64,000 nucleotides of DNA, taken from positions 773,038 to 837,037 of the forward strand of contig NZ_WEGI01000001.1 of assembly GCF_009604425.1 (NCBI RefSeq), read 5' to 3'. A program made the position numbers and the translations under genes. Shown here piece after piece: positions 1-9,527 of the stretch. The stretch comes from Nocardia aurantia. GTDB lineage: Bacteria > Actinomycetota > Actinomycetes > Mycobacteriales > Mycobacteriaceae. Position 1 is the stretch's first letter, and each line of letters begins with the position of its first letter. The notes beneath the pieces were generated by a model that ran no database searches, had not been told where the DNA came from, and was given only the letters and a program-made list of their open reading frames with translations.

Positions 1-1
1 G

Positions 2-580
2 CGCGATCTCGTGGGCGAGCGGCCGATCTTCTACCGGGAGCGGGCCGTCGGCCTGTTGCCGTCGGCGTATCTGATGGCGAAGGTCGTGGTGTTCGGGTCG
101 GCGGCGCTGCTGCAGGCGGCGGTGCTGGTGGCCATCGTGCTGTTCGGCAAGCAGCCGCCCGGCAAGGGGGCGCTGATTCCGTCGGGAAGCGCCGAGCTCT
201 ACATCGATCTGGCGTTCACGGCCGTGACCTGCGTGGTGATCGGACTGCTGCTGTCCACGCTGGCCAAATCCAGCGAGCAGGTCATGCCGCTGCTGGTCGT
301 GGTGATCATGTGCCAGCTGGTGATGGCCGGCGGCATGATCCCGGTGACCAACCGGGTGGTGCTGGAGCAGCTGTCCTATCTCTTCCCGTCCCGGTGGGGT
401 TTCGCGGCGGGGGCGTCGACGGTCGATCTGCGCGGACTGTTCTCCGCCGCCCAGCCCGACGCCCTCTGGCAGCACCAACCGGCCTTCTGGCTGCTCGATA
501 TCGGTCTGCTGCTGGTCATCACCGCCGTGTTGTCGCTGCTGACCTGGTCGCGGTTGCGGCTGAAGAAGTCGGCCTCATGA
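2..580 (+). CDS. ABC-2 type transporter permease, C-terminal part
   Basis: The open frame runs in from the left window edge, so only the C-terminal ~192 residues are visible. They contain about five hydrophobic helices and the signature 'GERPIFYRERAVGL' (residues ~4-17). This cytoplasmic motif lies before the membrane region of ABC-2 and ABCG-like permeases, including the FHA-ABC fusion Rv1747 of mycobacteria, and the end 'SRLRLKKSAS' is a typical positive tail. The protein would sit in the cytoplasmic membrane and export a lipid-linked or envelope substrate. Whether an ATPase or FHA domain is fused upstream cannot be seen. A GTG at 11 is open but is probably internal. The next gene starts 52 bp downstream on the same strand, so the two may be co-transcribed. 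Confidence 0.75.
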   Translation, partial: RDLVGERPIFYRERAVGLLPSAYLMAKVVVFGSAALLQAAVLVAIVLFGKQPPGKGALIPSGSAELYIDLAFTAVTCVVIGLLLSTLAKSSEQVMPLLVVVIMCQLVMAGGMIPVTNRVVLEQLSYLFPSRWGFAAGASTVDLRGLFSAAQPDALWQHQPAFWLLDIGLLLVITAVLSLLTWSRLRLKKSAS

Positions 581-632
581 GCGTGCTGTTCCCGGCGGCC
601 CCGAGCGCATCGACGCGGCAGCAGGCACACTT

Positions 633-2804
633 ATGGCTGTGACGGCTCGAGTTGGGGCGGTACATCTCGGCTGGGATGTAGTGTCCGTGGCCGCAGGCGG
701 CGGTGGCATACCGATCCGCCCGGTCCAGGTGGAAGGAACTTTTACCCCGCCGGCGTACCTGCTGGCGGATTCGACGGGACGCCTGCATACGGCCGGTACC
801 GATGTGCAGCGTCCCGATCTGGGGATCGCCGTGTCCGATGTGCGAGACATCCTGGGGCATCTGCAGATTCGGATCGCCGGTGCGACCTGGCCCGCGGAAC
901 TGGTGTTCCGTGCTCGCCTGTACAACCCGCTGGCCGCGGTCGGCAAGCATCTGCGCGGCAAGCCGGACGTGATCGCGCTGCCGTTCCCGGACGACTGGCC
1001 GGACGGCAAGGTGGAGGAGTACTGCCGTCTGGTCGAACTGCTGGACGTGGAGACCGAGCCGCTGCCGGAGTCGGTGGCGCTGTCCGGATACATGCGGGCG
1101 CTGGGACTGGTGGAGGCACCGCAGCCGGGACGGGCGGGCATGGGCGCGACCGGTGTCTACTCCGACGGCCGGAGTTGCCTGGTGGTCGCGGTGCACGGCG
1201 ACGACGAGCAGCCCACCGAATCGGTTGGCGTACCGATCTCGCTGGAGGCCACCCGCGACGCGCACGCCGCCGACAACGTGGTGATCGAGGTGATGGCCGC
1301 CGCCCGCGCGATGGGCGCCGACACCTCGACCGTGCTGCTGTCCGGAAACGCGTGCTTCAACGACGCGCTGCGACTGGCGTTCCAGAACCATCTCGGGCAT
1401 CGGCTGCAAATCGCCGACCATCCGATGCACGCGCTCGTGCTCGGTGCGGCGCATCTGCTGGTCACCGACAGTGAGCGCTCCGACGCGTTTCCGCCGGCCG
1501 GGCCGCCCGGTGGATCCGGTTCACCCCGGACCGGCGGGGCCGCGCCGGCCACGACCACGCCCGCGAACCGGCCCGATCCGGGTGGCCGTCCCGCGGCCGG
1601 GGGCCAGGGTCCCGTCGCCGGTCCGGGCGCCTCCGATCCGGGCCGGCCTACGACCGCGCTCGCGAGTCCGGGCGCGATGGCGGCGATGCACGGGATGCCG
1701 ATGGCCGCGTACGGGCCGCATGGGGGCGCCGGTTCCGCGCCGCGCGCGCATCGTGTGCCCGGGGCGGTACACGCAGGCGCGGGTGCCGCGCACGGCGGGA
1801 TCGCGGCGGATCCGACGGTGATGCTGGACCGCGGTGGGATCCCCCGGACCGATCCGTCGGAGGTGACCCGGCGGATGTCGCCGGAGCCGCGACACGGCGC
1901 CGCGGGTGAGCCGCGGCCGGTCGGAGTCATCCGCACCGGAGGCGGCGGTAGGCACGCGTTGCGGGACTCCGACGGGGAGGCCGGTGCCGCGGCTCCGGCA
2001 CCCGCGGAGCTACCGGCGAGCCGGTTCACCAGACCGCCCGCGCTCGTGCCGGACGAGCCACCGACGCAGCCCGATGAGCCGTCGGCGATGCAGCCCCGCG
2101 AGGGACGCGGTGAGTCGGCGACCGAGGAACCGGCCAAGGTGCGTGGAGAGTCTCTCGCGGTGACCGGTGAGCGGCCAGCTTCCGTGACCGGTGAGCGGCC
2201 AGCTTCCGCGACCGGTGAGCAAGCGGTTTTCGTGACCGGTGGGCGACCGGCTTTCGCGACCGGCGAGCTACCAGCATCCGCGACCGGTGAGCAGCGGTCC
2301 GCGGAGGTCGGTGGGCCTGCTTCGGGCGGTGAACAGTCGCCTTCCGGGATCGGTGAGCGGTCGCCCTCGGTCGCGGATGGCCAAGCGCCGCCGGTTGCGG
2401 GTGAGCAGTCGCCCGCTGTGGCCGGGGACCGATCGGCTTCGGCCATCGTCAAGCGGTCGCTTTCAGTAGTGGCAGAGCAGTTGTCCTCCGAGAACGGCGA
2501 GAAGTTGCCTTCGGTATGGGACGAGGCGCCGCCGTCGGCGTGGGGCGAACTGTCGGATGTCATGCCCGACGGGCTGTCGGCCGTCCTGCTGCCCGAGCGA
2601 CCGGCCGGGCCGTCGGACGGAGCATCGGCCGTGACCACGGACGAGTCGAATTCGAATCGATCGCCGGCCGTGCCGTCGGATCGGTCGGCGGCCGAACCGG
2701 AGGTGACGCCGGGCGAAGCGGGCGAGTCCGTGCCGGATGCGGCCGCTCCCACGCGGAAGATGCCGCTGCCGGAGCTCGGCCCGGAGGATCCGGAGCAGCC
2801 CTGA
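633..2804 (+). CDS. Hsp70/actin-like ATPase-fold protein with long repetitive Pro/Gly/Ser tail (possible T7SS-associated)
   Basis: 723 residues. The first ~275 look like an actin/Hsp70-type fold: 'VGAVHLGWDVVSVAAGGG' at the N-terminus, 'GVYSDGRSCLVVAVHGDDE' in the middle, and 'TVLLSGNACFNDALRLAF' followed by 'VLGAAHLL' at the end of the domain. From ~280 on it is low complexity, first Gly/Pro/Ala, then 8-residue repeats of the type VTGERPAS, then acidic Pro/Ser stretches. I see no signal peptide or membrane helix. In M. tuberculosis the gene upstream of rplM-esxT-esxU is Rv3446c of ESX-4. The location and N-terminal style suggest a related type VII-associated protein, but esxT and esxU are absent here, so this is inference. 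The ATG at 633 was chosen because it is the first ATG before the folded domain. Confidence 0.55.
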   Translation: MAVTARVGAVHLGWDVVSVAAGGGGIPIRPVQVEGTFTPPAYLLADSTGRLHTAGTDVQRPDLGIAVSDVRDILGHLQIRIAGATWPAELVFRARLYNPLAAVGKHLRGKPDVIALPFPDDWPDGKVEEYCRLVELLDVETEPLPESVALSGYMRALGLVEAPQPGRAGMGATGVYSDGRSCLVVAVHGDDEQPTESVGVPISLEATRDAHAADNVVIEVMAAARAMGADTSTVLLSGNACFNDALRLAFQNHLGHRLQIADHPMHALVLGAAHLLVTDSERSDAFPPAGPPGGSGSPRTGGAAPATTTPANRPDPGGRPAAGGQGPVAGPGASDPGRPTTALASPGAMAAMHGMPMAAYGPHGGAGSAPRAHRVPGAVHAGAGAAHGGIAADPTVMLDRGGIPRTDPSEVTRRMSPEPRHGAAGEPRPVGVIRTGGGGRHALRDSDGEAGAAAPAPAELPASRFTRPPALVPDEPPTQPDEPSAMQPREGRGESATEEPAKVRGESLAVTGERPASVTGERPASATGEQAVFVTGGRPAFATGELPASATGEQRSAEVGGPASGGEQSPSGIGERSPSVADGQAPPVAGEQSPAVAGDRSASAIVKRSLSVVAEQLSSENGEKLPSVWDEAPPSAWGELSDVMPDGLSAVLLPERPAGPSDGASAVTTDESNSNRSPAVPSDRSAAEPEVTPGEAGESVPDAAAPTRKMPLPELGPEDPEQP
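2160..2303 (+). repeat. 24-bp coding minisatellite, about six units
   Basis: A 24-bp unit is tandemly repeated in frame. The copies at 2160-2183 and 2184-2207 are identical, and diverged copies start at 2208, 2232, 2256 and 2280. The unit encodes VTGERPAS and variants such as ATGEQAVF and ATGELPAS. Because the unit is a multiple of three, gain or loss of copies keeps the Hsp70-like protein in frame. Confidence 0.85.
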
Positions 2805-2824
2805 CCGGGCGATTGCGGGTGGCA

Positions 2825-2858
2825 GCACGCCGGCTGGTATCGTCACCTGCTGGCGTGC
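2825..2858 (+). terminator. Hairpin after the Hsp70-like gene
   Basis: A perfect 7-bp inverted repeat, gcacgcc at 2825-2831 and ggcgtgc at 2852-2858, begins 20 bp after the stop codon at 2804. It is GC-rich with a 20-nt loop and no T-run, as is common for actinobacterial terminators. It lies ~115 bp before the rplM start, so it separates the ribosomal protein operon from the upstream gene or forms part of the rplM leader. Confidence 0.35.
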
Positions 2859-2972
2859 GGTACGTCGCGGTGTAGCACCGTGCCGTCCCACGGGTCCCCG
2901 GGTCTCAACCGGCCGCCGGGATTCTCGACCGCGCTCCCGGCCGGCAGTGAACCGACAGACAAGGGAAGTACT

Positions 2973-3412
2973 GTGCCTACGTACACCCCCAAGGGTGGTG
3001 ACGTGACCCGTAAGTGGTACGTCATCGACGCCACTGACGTGGTGCTCGGCCGCCTTGCGGTGCAGGCCGCGAACATCCTGCGCGGCAAGAACAAGCCGAC
3101 TTACGCTCCGAACTTCGACGGTGGCGATTTCGTCATCATCATCAATGCCGACAAGGTCGCCGTCTCCGGCAACAAGCGGCAGGACAAGCTCCTCTACACC
3201 CACTCGCAGTACCCGGGCGGTCTGAAGTCCCGGTCTGTCGGGCAGCTGCTGGAGACCCGTCCCGAGCGAGTCGTGGAGCGTGCCATCAAGGGCATGATCC
3301 CGAAGAACAAGCTGGGTAACCAGATCATCCGCAAGCTGAAGGTGTACGGCGGCGCGGCCCACCCGCACACGGCCCAGCAGCCCATTCCGTTCGAGATCAA
3401 GCAGGTGGCCCA

Positions 3413-3416
<4 letters not shown>
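2973..3416 (+). CDS. rplM: 50S ribosomal protein L13
   Basis: L13 is an early-assembling protein of the large subunit. The reading frame is open further upstream, but homology begins at the GTG at 2973 ([20 protein letters not shown]), preceded by the ribosome binding site aagggaag at 2961-2968. This gives 147 residues, the mycobacterial length. Family motifs are clear: '[15 protein letters not shown]' near residue 15, '[13 protein letters not shown]' near 50, 'YPGGL' near 77, and the C-terminus '[18 protein letters not shown]'. It overlaps the rpsI start by 4 bp (GTGA), so the two are translationally coupled, as in most bacteria. Confidence 0.97.
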
Positions 3417-3943
<527 letters not shown>

Positions 3944-4016
3944 CCTTGCCGCTCGCGGCTGTCTCCATCCGGCGTCCGTGCGGCATCGGGTGGAGTACGG
4001 TCGTCACGGCACCTGT

Positions 4017-4072
4017 ACGAGAGCAGGCCCCGGCACCGATATTGGTCGGTATCGCTGGGTGCCTGCTCTCGT
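4017..4072 (+). terminator. Long perfect hairpin between rpsI and glmM
   Basis: Perfect 12-bp arms acgagagcaggc (4017-4028) and gcctgctctcgt (4061-4072). Inside them a second small stem cgata/tatcg closes an 8-nt loop. No T-run follows. The structure ends only 26 bp before the glmM start, so it can act as the rpsI terminator, an attenuator controlling read-through into glmM, or both. Confidence 0.65.
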
Positions 4073-4098
4073 GCTGTAACGACCTATAAGGCGAGGTA

Positions 4099-5466
4099 AT
4101 GGGACGTTTGTTCGGGACCGACGGAGTCCGAGGACTGGCCAACGAGGGCCTGGGCCCGGAGCTGGCGCTGCACGTGGCCGCGGCGGCCGCGGAGGTGCTC
4201 GCGCGGGGCCGTCGGCGGGCCGTCGCGGTGGTCGGCCGCGATCCGCGGGCCAGCGGCGAGATGCTGGAGGCGGCGGTGACCGCGGGCCTGACCGCCGCGG
4301 GTGTGGACGTGTTGTCGGTCGGTGTGCTGCCGACTCCCGCGGTCGCCTATCTGACCGCGGTGTACGACGCCTGTCTGGGCGTGATGATCTCGGCATCGCA
4401 CAATCCGATGCCGGACAACGGGATCAAGATCTTCGCGGCGGGCGGGCACAAGCTCGACGACGCGGTGGAGGACCGCATCGAGGAACTGGTGCGCCGGCGT
4501 GAGTTCATCCGCCCCACCGGCGCCGGGATCGGCCGGGTGCTGAGCCAGTCCGGCGCCGACGGCCACGTCGACGATCACTACAGCCTGGCCGGCACGCACG
4601 AACGGTATGTGGAGCACCTGATCGAGGCCACCGGCCGCGACCTGAGCGGGCTCAGTGTGGTCGTGGACTGCGCGCACGGCGCGGCCTCCGACGTCGGGCC
4701 CGCCGCCTATCGCGAGGCGGGGGCGCGGGTGGTCGCCATCAACGCGGAGCCGAACGGGCTCAACATCAACGACCGCTGCGGGTCGACGCATCTGGACCAG
4801 GTTCAGCAAGCGGTCCGCGACCACGGCGCCGATCTGGGGCTCGCGCACGACGGTGACGCCGACCGCTGCCTGGCGGTGGACGCTGCCGGCGAGATCATCG
4901 ACGGCGACGCGATCATGGCGATCCTGGCGCTGGCCATGCACGAGACCGGTGCGCTGGCGCACGACACCCTGGTCGCGACCGTGATGAGCAATCTGGGCCT
5001 GCACATCGCGATGCGGTCGGCCGGAATCACGGTGCGCACCACCGCGGTCGGCGACCGCTACGTGCTGGAGGAGTTGCGCCGGGGCGGGTTCGCCCTCGGC
5101 GGCGAACAGTCGGGGCACGTGGTGTTCCCGGCGTTCGGCACCACCGGCGACGGCGTGCTCACCGGTCTGAAGCTGATGGCCCGCATGGCGCAGACAGGCC
5201 GCGGTATCGCGGAACTGGCGAGCGTCGTGCAGACCGTGCCACAGGTGCTGGTGAACGTGCCGGTCGCGGACAAGGCCGTGGTCGCGGTCGCGCCGGATCT
5301 GCTGGAGGCGGTCGCCGAGGCCGAGCGGACGCTCGGTGACACCGGCCGAGTCCTGTTGCGCCCCAGCGGAACCGAGGACCTGATCCGGGTGATGGTGGAG
5401 GCCACCGACCACGATCGGGCCCGTACGCTGGCCGACGATCTGGCGAAACGGGTCGCGGCACTCTGA
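4099..5466 (+). CDS. glmM: Phosphoglucosamine mutase
   Basis: Converts glucosamine-6-phosphate to glucosamine-1-phosphate, the step between GlmS (15519) and GlmU (29871), both in this window. 455 residues, full length. Motifs: catalytic phosphoserine loop 'VMISASHNP' with Ser100, metal-binding 'DGDADR' at 251-256, sugar-specificity loop 'GGEQSGH' near 334, and phosphate-binding '[15 protein letters not shown]' near the C-terminus. The start ATG at 4099 has the ribosome site ggcgagg. It corresponds to mrsA (Rv3441c), which also follows rpsI in mycobacteria. Confidence 0.96.
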   Translation: MGRLFGTDGVRGLANEGLGPELALHVAAAAAEVLARGRRRAVAVVGRDPRASGEMLEAAVTAGLTAAGVDVLSVGVLPTPAVAYLTAVYDACLGVMISASHNPMPDNGIKIFAAGGHKLDDAVEDRIEELVRRREFIRPTGAGIGRVLSQSGADGHVDDHYSLAGTHERYVEHLIEATGRDLSGLSVVVDCAHGAASDVGPAAYREAGARVVAINAEPNGLNINDRCGSTHLDQVQQAVRDHGADLGLAHDGDADRCLAVDAAGEIIDGDAIMAILALAMHETGALAHDTLVATVMSNLGLHIAMRSAGITVRTTAVGDRYVLEELRRGGFALGGEQSGHVVFPAFGTTGDGVLTGLKLMARMAQTGRGIAELASVVQTVPQVLVNVPVADKAVVAVAPDLLEAVAEAERTLGDTGRVLLRPSGTEDLIRVMVEATDHDRARTLADDLAKRVAAL

Positions 5467-5652
5467 GTCGCGCCGGCGGGCGACGCACTTGTGAACGTCC
5501 CCTTTTCAGCTGATGGCCCGGGGAGTCACAGCTGGATCGGGGGCGGGTTCGGTGTTCGCGACGTATGGTGGACTCGAAATATCAAGCGACAGCGCCGGCC
5601 CCGGACGCGGAGCCGGATCTCGCAAACACGGTTTCCGTGAGGGGGAACTACA

Positions 5653-5976
5653 GTGGATTCGCTGAAGCTCGATCCGGCGGCACTGGCCGCTTACACATCC
5701 ATCGCGGATTCCGTGTCGCAGCAGCTGTCGTCGGCCGCGGCCGTGGCCGCCGGCGCAGTGGATCCGCAGCGGCTCGCGGGTGAATTGGGCGTCGTGGGTG
5801 GTGAATTCGCCACCCGGTTCGCCGCCGCGGTGGCGGAGCACGCCCAGGCGCTGTCGACGGCGGGACAACTGGTCGCCACCTACGGCCAGGTGTTGCGCGG
5901 GTACGACGGCGCGGTCCGGCAGCGGGACGAGGAGACGGCCGCGGCCGTCGCGCAGGCCGGGGAGGTGCTCGCGTGA
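5653..5976 (+). CDS. Small helical T7SS-target-like protein (Rv3440c-like)
   Basis: 107 residues, predicted all helical and Ala-rich, with an EspC/WXG100-type pattern ('LDPAALAAYTSIADSV ... GYDGAVRQRDEETAAA'). There is no canonical WxG turn. Chosen start is the GTG at 5653, ten bases after the purine-rich gggggaa site. In M. tuberculosis the gene directly after mrsA is Rv3440c, a 103-residue unknown, so this is the likely positional ortholog. The stop overlaps the next start by 4 bp (GTGA), so it probably works with the next protein, perhaps as a secreted helical pair. A TATGGT element at 5564-5569 may be its -10 box. Biochemical function is unknown. Confidence 0.6.
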   Translation: MDSLKLDPAALAAYTSIADSVSQQLSSAAAVAAGAVDPQRLAGELGVVGGEFATRFAAAVAEHAQALSTAGQLVATYGQVLRGYDGAVRQRDEETAAAVAQAGEVLA

Positions 5977-7367
5977 CCAGGACGGCTCCCACGAGTGGCG
6001 TGGGTTATACCGATCTCGATTTCGATCCGCCGATCGTGGCGCGGCTGGTGCAGCCGTTGCTGGCGTTGCGCGCCTCGCTCGGCAACGGCACCGGCGTGCC
6101 CGATCAGGCCACCGTCACGGCGTTGTCGCGCGCGAGCTCCGAGGCCGCGGGCACCGAGGCGCCGCACCGCGACGGTATCCACGCGCTGGAGTCGTCGTGG
6201 AGCTCGAACGCCGCCGACGCGGCGGTTCCGGCGCTGCGGACCACCCAGACCCAGATCGGCGACATCTCCGACCGTGGCCCGGCCTATCTGGCCGTGCTGA
6301 CCGCCGCGCACACCACCAGCGCACGCGCCGCGGGCCAGGTCGACAAGATCATCGCCGACTTCCGCCGCGACGCGCGCACCATCCTGGACAGCGCGCACTC
6401 GGCCCCGGACACCGATGCGGTGATCACCCGCGCCACGCAGGCGCTGCGCGATGCCATCACCACGGTGCAGTCGGCGCAGACCGAGATGGACGGGCACACC
6501 CGCGCACTCGACGCGATGGGCCCGCTGACGGTGACCAACCCGACCACCAGCACCGTCGGTTATCAGTACGGCGGTTCCGGGCCCGGTAATCAGTACGGTG
6601 GTTCGAGCCCGAGCTACCAGTCGAGCCCGAGTTATCAGTACGGCGGTCCCGACCCCTCGTACGGATCCAACGGGTCGAATTCGTATCAGTACGGCCAGAA
6701 TTCGGTGGTGCCGGCGCAGTACTACAACGGGCCGCCGATGGATCCGGCGCAGGCCGCGCAGTTGCAGTTGCAGCAGCAGCTGATCTCGGCGGGCGTGCAG
6801 GTGGGCACCGCCGCGATCAGCGCCGGGGTCGACATCGGCACCCATCTGATCGACAAGATCGCCGAGGTCGGTTCGCACGCCATGGATGTGGTCGCGGGCG
6901 AGGTCGACAAGGCGCTACCCGAGCTGATCCATCCGGGCAGCACCACCAACGGCGCCGCCACCGGCAATTCGGGAACCACCAACGGCGGCAACGGCAAGCC
7001 GATCATCGACTTCGGTGGTGGTGCGCCGTCGACGTCGGTGACGCCGCCCTCGACGGGGCAGAGCCCGTTGTCCGGCCCGGCCACCGGCGGCGTCGAAGCG
7101 GACGATCCGCCGGCGTCGAGCGGTGGCTCGAATTCGACAGCGGCGCAACCGGAACCGAGGGTGTCGAGCCCCGGACCGGCGCGGTCGGCCGCGCCCGAAT
7201 CGGCTCCCGCGCCCGGCCCGACCGGTGGTGTCGCGATGCCGCCGCCCGCGAGCGGTGGCGATCAGGACCACAAGTCGCGTGACGGTCAGCTCGGTGTGAC
7301 CACCCCGGCCGAGGCGGTGATGGTCCCGGCCGCCGTCATCGGTGATTTCGGCGACGACGCGATCTGA
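5973..7367 (+). CDS. Helical N-domain plus Tyr/Gly/Pro-rich protein (Rv3439c-like), possible T7SS substrate
   Basis: 464 residues. Residues ~10-185 form Ala-rich amphipathic helices of the kind seen in PPE-like and WXG-like partners, with one 'SSWSSNAAD' turn near residue 72 resembling a WxG bend. Residues ~190-250 are Tyr/Gly/Ser/Gln repeats (QYGGS, SYQYGG). Then comes a short hydrophobic helical segment (~260-310) and a Pro/Ser/Gly-rich tail. Position and length match Rv3439c (467 residues, Ala- and Pro-rich). It is coupled to both neighbours: GTGA overlap upstream and a 1-base TGATG overlap downstream. I see no cleavable Sec signal, so export, if any, would be by a type VII system. Function is not known. 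Confidence 0.55.
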   Translation: MTRTAPTSGVGYTDLDFDPPIVARLVQPLLALRASLGNGTGVPDQATVTALSRASSEAAGTEAPHRDGIHALESSWSSNAADAAVPALRTTQTQIGDISDRGPAYLAVLTAAHTTSARAAGQVDKIIADFRRDARTILDSAHSAPDTDAVITRATQALRDAITTVQSAQTEMDGHTRALDAMGPLTVTNPTTSTVGYQYGGSGPGNQYGGSSPSYQSSPSYQYGGPDPSYGSNGSNSYQYGQNSVVPAQYYNGPPMDPAQAAQLQLQQQLISAGVQVGTAAISAGVDIGTHLIDKIAEVGSHAMDVVAGEVDKALPELIHPGSTTNGAATGNSGTTNGGNGKPIIDFGGGAPSTSVTPPSTGQSPLSGPATGGVEADDPPASSGGSNSTAAQPEPRVSSPGPARSAAPESAPAPGPTGGVAMPPPASGGDQDHKSRDGQLGVTTPAEAVMVPAAVIGDFGDDAI

Positions 7368-9523
7368 TGACCCGGCCCGATGACGAGCCCGGTGACGGGG
7401 ACGAGCCCGCCGAGGAGGCGGGCAACCCGTTCGACCTCGGTCTGCCGATGGTGCGGATGCCCGCCCGCCGTCCACCTCGACGGCGGCGCGGTGGGCGTCG
7501 GCTGCCCCGGCGACAGCGCCCCGATATCGTCGAGCCCGAGCGGGTCACTCCCGCGGACATCCTCCGTACCCACGATGCGGAGCATCGCCCCGGTTCGGTC
7601 TCGATCCGGCCGCACGAGGGCGGCTGGGATCCGACGGATGCCGATGTGCCGTACGAGGTTTCGCCGGCACCCGGCGGCAGTGCGACGCCCGAGCCCGTCG
7701 CCGGATCGGAAACGGATGCCCCCGAACCGGCGTTCGTGCCAGATAGGTGGCCGGGGGATGCCCGGCACGGTGAATCGTTCGACCGTTCGACCGAGGCACC
7801 GCACGAGCACGCGGGACAGTATTCGGTAGCCGGACGTCCGGCCGCCTTGTCCACGAACGGGTCCGAATCGTGGCACGAGGATCCGGCGGCCGACGCGGTG
7901 AGTCGGAGCGTGGGTGACGGTTCCGGCCAAGATGATCCGGTCGCGGGGCGCTCGGCCGGGCCGGCTGCCGACGGGCACAGTTCGTGGCACGGGGATCCGG
8001 TGGGCCGGAGCGTGGCGGACAGGTTCGGCGCTGTGGACTCGGAAACCGGTTCGGTGCGAGCGGATTCGGCCGCCGAGGGTTCGGTCGTCGGTCCGGACGA
8101 GTCTCTCGACGGGCGGTACGGGGATTCGACAAGCGATCCGGTGAGCCGGGACATGACCGACGCGCAGGCTGATCGTTACTCGGATGATACGGCCGCGCCG
8201 CAGTATCCGGCGGATGACGACTCTTCCCCGGAGTCGGTGAACGGGTTTTCCGGTCACCGGTACGGCGAGGCTGTCGGTGTGGGTCCGGACGACGGGACCG
8301 AGTATCCGGAACATGCTTCAGCGCAGGGGTATTCGATCGAAGATTCGGACAGCGGGCGCGGCGATGCGGCCGGCTGGGCGGGGCACGAGTTTCCGGATTC
8401 CGGGTACGAGGGATATTCCGACGTGACGTCCGATGCGTCGCCGAACGGTGATCGGCCGCACGGGTGGGCCGCCGAGTATCCGGCCGAAGACGACTATGGC
8501 TCGCCGGCAACGGAAGACGCGGCAGAGGCGTGGCCGGGGCCCGAATTCGTGGACGGCGGTCCGCAACACAATTATCCGCTGACCGAGCCCGGGCAGGGCT
8601 ATACGGCGGACTCGCAGCACGGTTATCCCGAGAACGACTCCCGGCGTGGTTATCTCCCGGAGCAGGTGCACGGGTACTCCCGAGCGGAGTCCGGCGAATG
8701 GGCGGAGTCCGCGGACGACGAGGACGACGAGCGGTCCGGGGAATGGGAGCAGTGGCTGGATGTGAGTGTGCCGCGGGCGGAACCGCGTCAGCTCGCGGCG
8801 CATGTGCCGGTCCGCGGGTACGAGAGCGACGAGTACGAGGATGAGGACCATGTCGTGGCGCCCTCGCTCGTCGATCGGTCCGGGGGGAATGCCGGTGTGC
8901 GACTGCGGCATCCGCGTCGCGCCGACCGTAACAGCGAACGCAGCAGCGGTGACAAGCCGATGGCGATGCTGATCATGCTCGGACTCGCGATCGTCGTGGT
9001 GGCGGTGCTGCTCACCGTCATCCACACCGCCCGGAACCGCACGCCGAGCACGGTCACCGCGCCCTCGGCGCGAGTGCCGGTCGTCGCGGGCACCGGCGCC
9101 GCCGGCACGTCCACCGCCGCCGCGCCGGCGGGGGCGATCGCGGCCGAGGGATGCGAGCAGCGGCACAGCGCCGACGTGACCTCCGGCACCGACCCGGGCG
9201 GCACCGGCAGCGGGCCGGATGCCATCTTCGCGTTCGAACGCGCCTACTACGTGCAGCGATCCGGTTTCGCGGCGCGAGCGGTCGTCGCCGACGACGCCGG
9301 CGTGCCACCGGCCGACCAGATCCAGCGCGGTATCGATCAGATGCCGAGCGGCACCCGCTACTGCGTGCAGATCACCCGGGCCGGCGATGCCGCCGACACA
9401 GGTCAGTGGGAGGTGCGGCTCACCCAGCAGAAGCCGGGCGAGCAACCGCGTACCTTCACCCAGATCATCACCACCCGGACCGCCGGTGCGCGCACCCTGA
9501 TCACCACGATCGCCGGGGCTTGA
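7367..9523 (+). CDS. Large disordered acidic protein with one membrane helix and C-terminal extracytoplasmic domain
   Basis: 718 residues. Residues 1-~510 are highly acidic and low complexity, rich in Asp, Ser, Gly and Tyr, with a basic patch RRPPRRRRGGRR near 35. A single membrane helix 'MLIMLGLAIVVVAVLLTVIH' lies near residue 530. The C-terminal ~150 residues, probably outside the membrane, form a small domain with two Cys (in 'GCEQ' and 'YCVQITRAGD') that could form a disulfide. Topology would be cytoplasmic disordered arm, one helix, external domain. It is the last gene of the three-gene coupled operon, and its stop lies only 4 bp from the convergent ABC-F gene. No known family recognised. 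A structural or regulatory partner of the two upstream T7SS-like proteins is a guess. Confidence 0.6.
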   Translation: MTRPDDEPGDGDEPAEEAGNPFDLGLPMVRMPARRPPRRRRGGRRLPRRQRPDIVEPERVTPADILRTHDAEHRPGSVSIRPHEGGWDPTDADVPYEVSPAPGGSATPEPVAGSETDAPEPAFVPDRWPGDARHGESFDRSTEAPHEHAGQYSVAGRPAALSTNGSESWHEDPAADAVSRSVGDGSGQDDPVAGRSAGPAADGHSSWHGDPVGRSVADRFGAVDSETGSVRADSAAEGSVVGPDESLDGRYGDSTSDPVSRDMTDAQADRYSDDTAAPQYPADDDSSPESVNGFSGHRYGEAVGVGPDDGTEYPEHASAQGYSIEDSDSGRGDAAGWAGHEFPDSGYEGYSDVTSDASPNGDRPHGWAAEYPAEDDYGSPATEDAAEAWPGPEFVDGGPQHNYPLTEPGQGYTADSQHGYPENDSRRGYLPEQVHGYSRAESGEWAESADDEDDERSGEWEQWLDVSVPRAEPRQLAAHVPVRGYESDEYEDEDHVVAPSLVDRSGGNAGVRLRHPRRADRNSERSSGDKPMAMLIMLGLAIVVVAVLLTVIHTARNRTPSTVTAPSARVPVVAGTGAAGTSTAAAPAGAIAAEGCEQRHSADVTSGTDPGGTGSGPDAIFAFERAYYVQRSGFAARAVVADDAGVPPADQIQRGIDQMPSGTRYCVQITRAGDAADTGQWEVRLTQQKPGEQPRTFTQIITTRTAGARTLITTIAGA

Positions 9524-9527
9524 CCGG

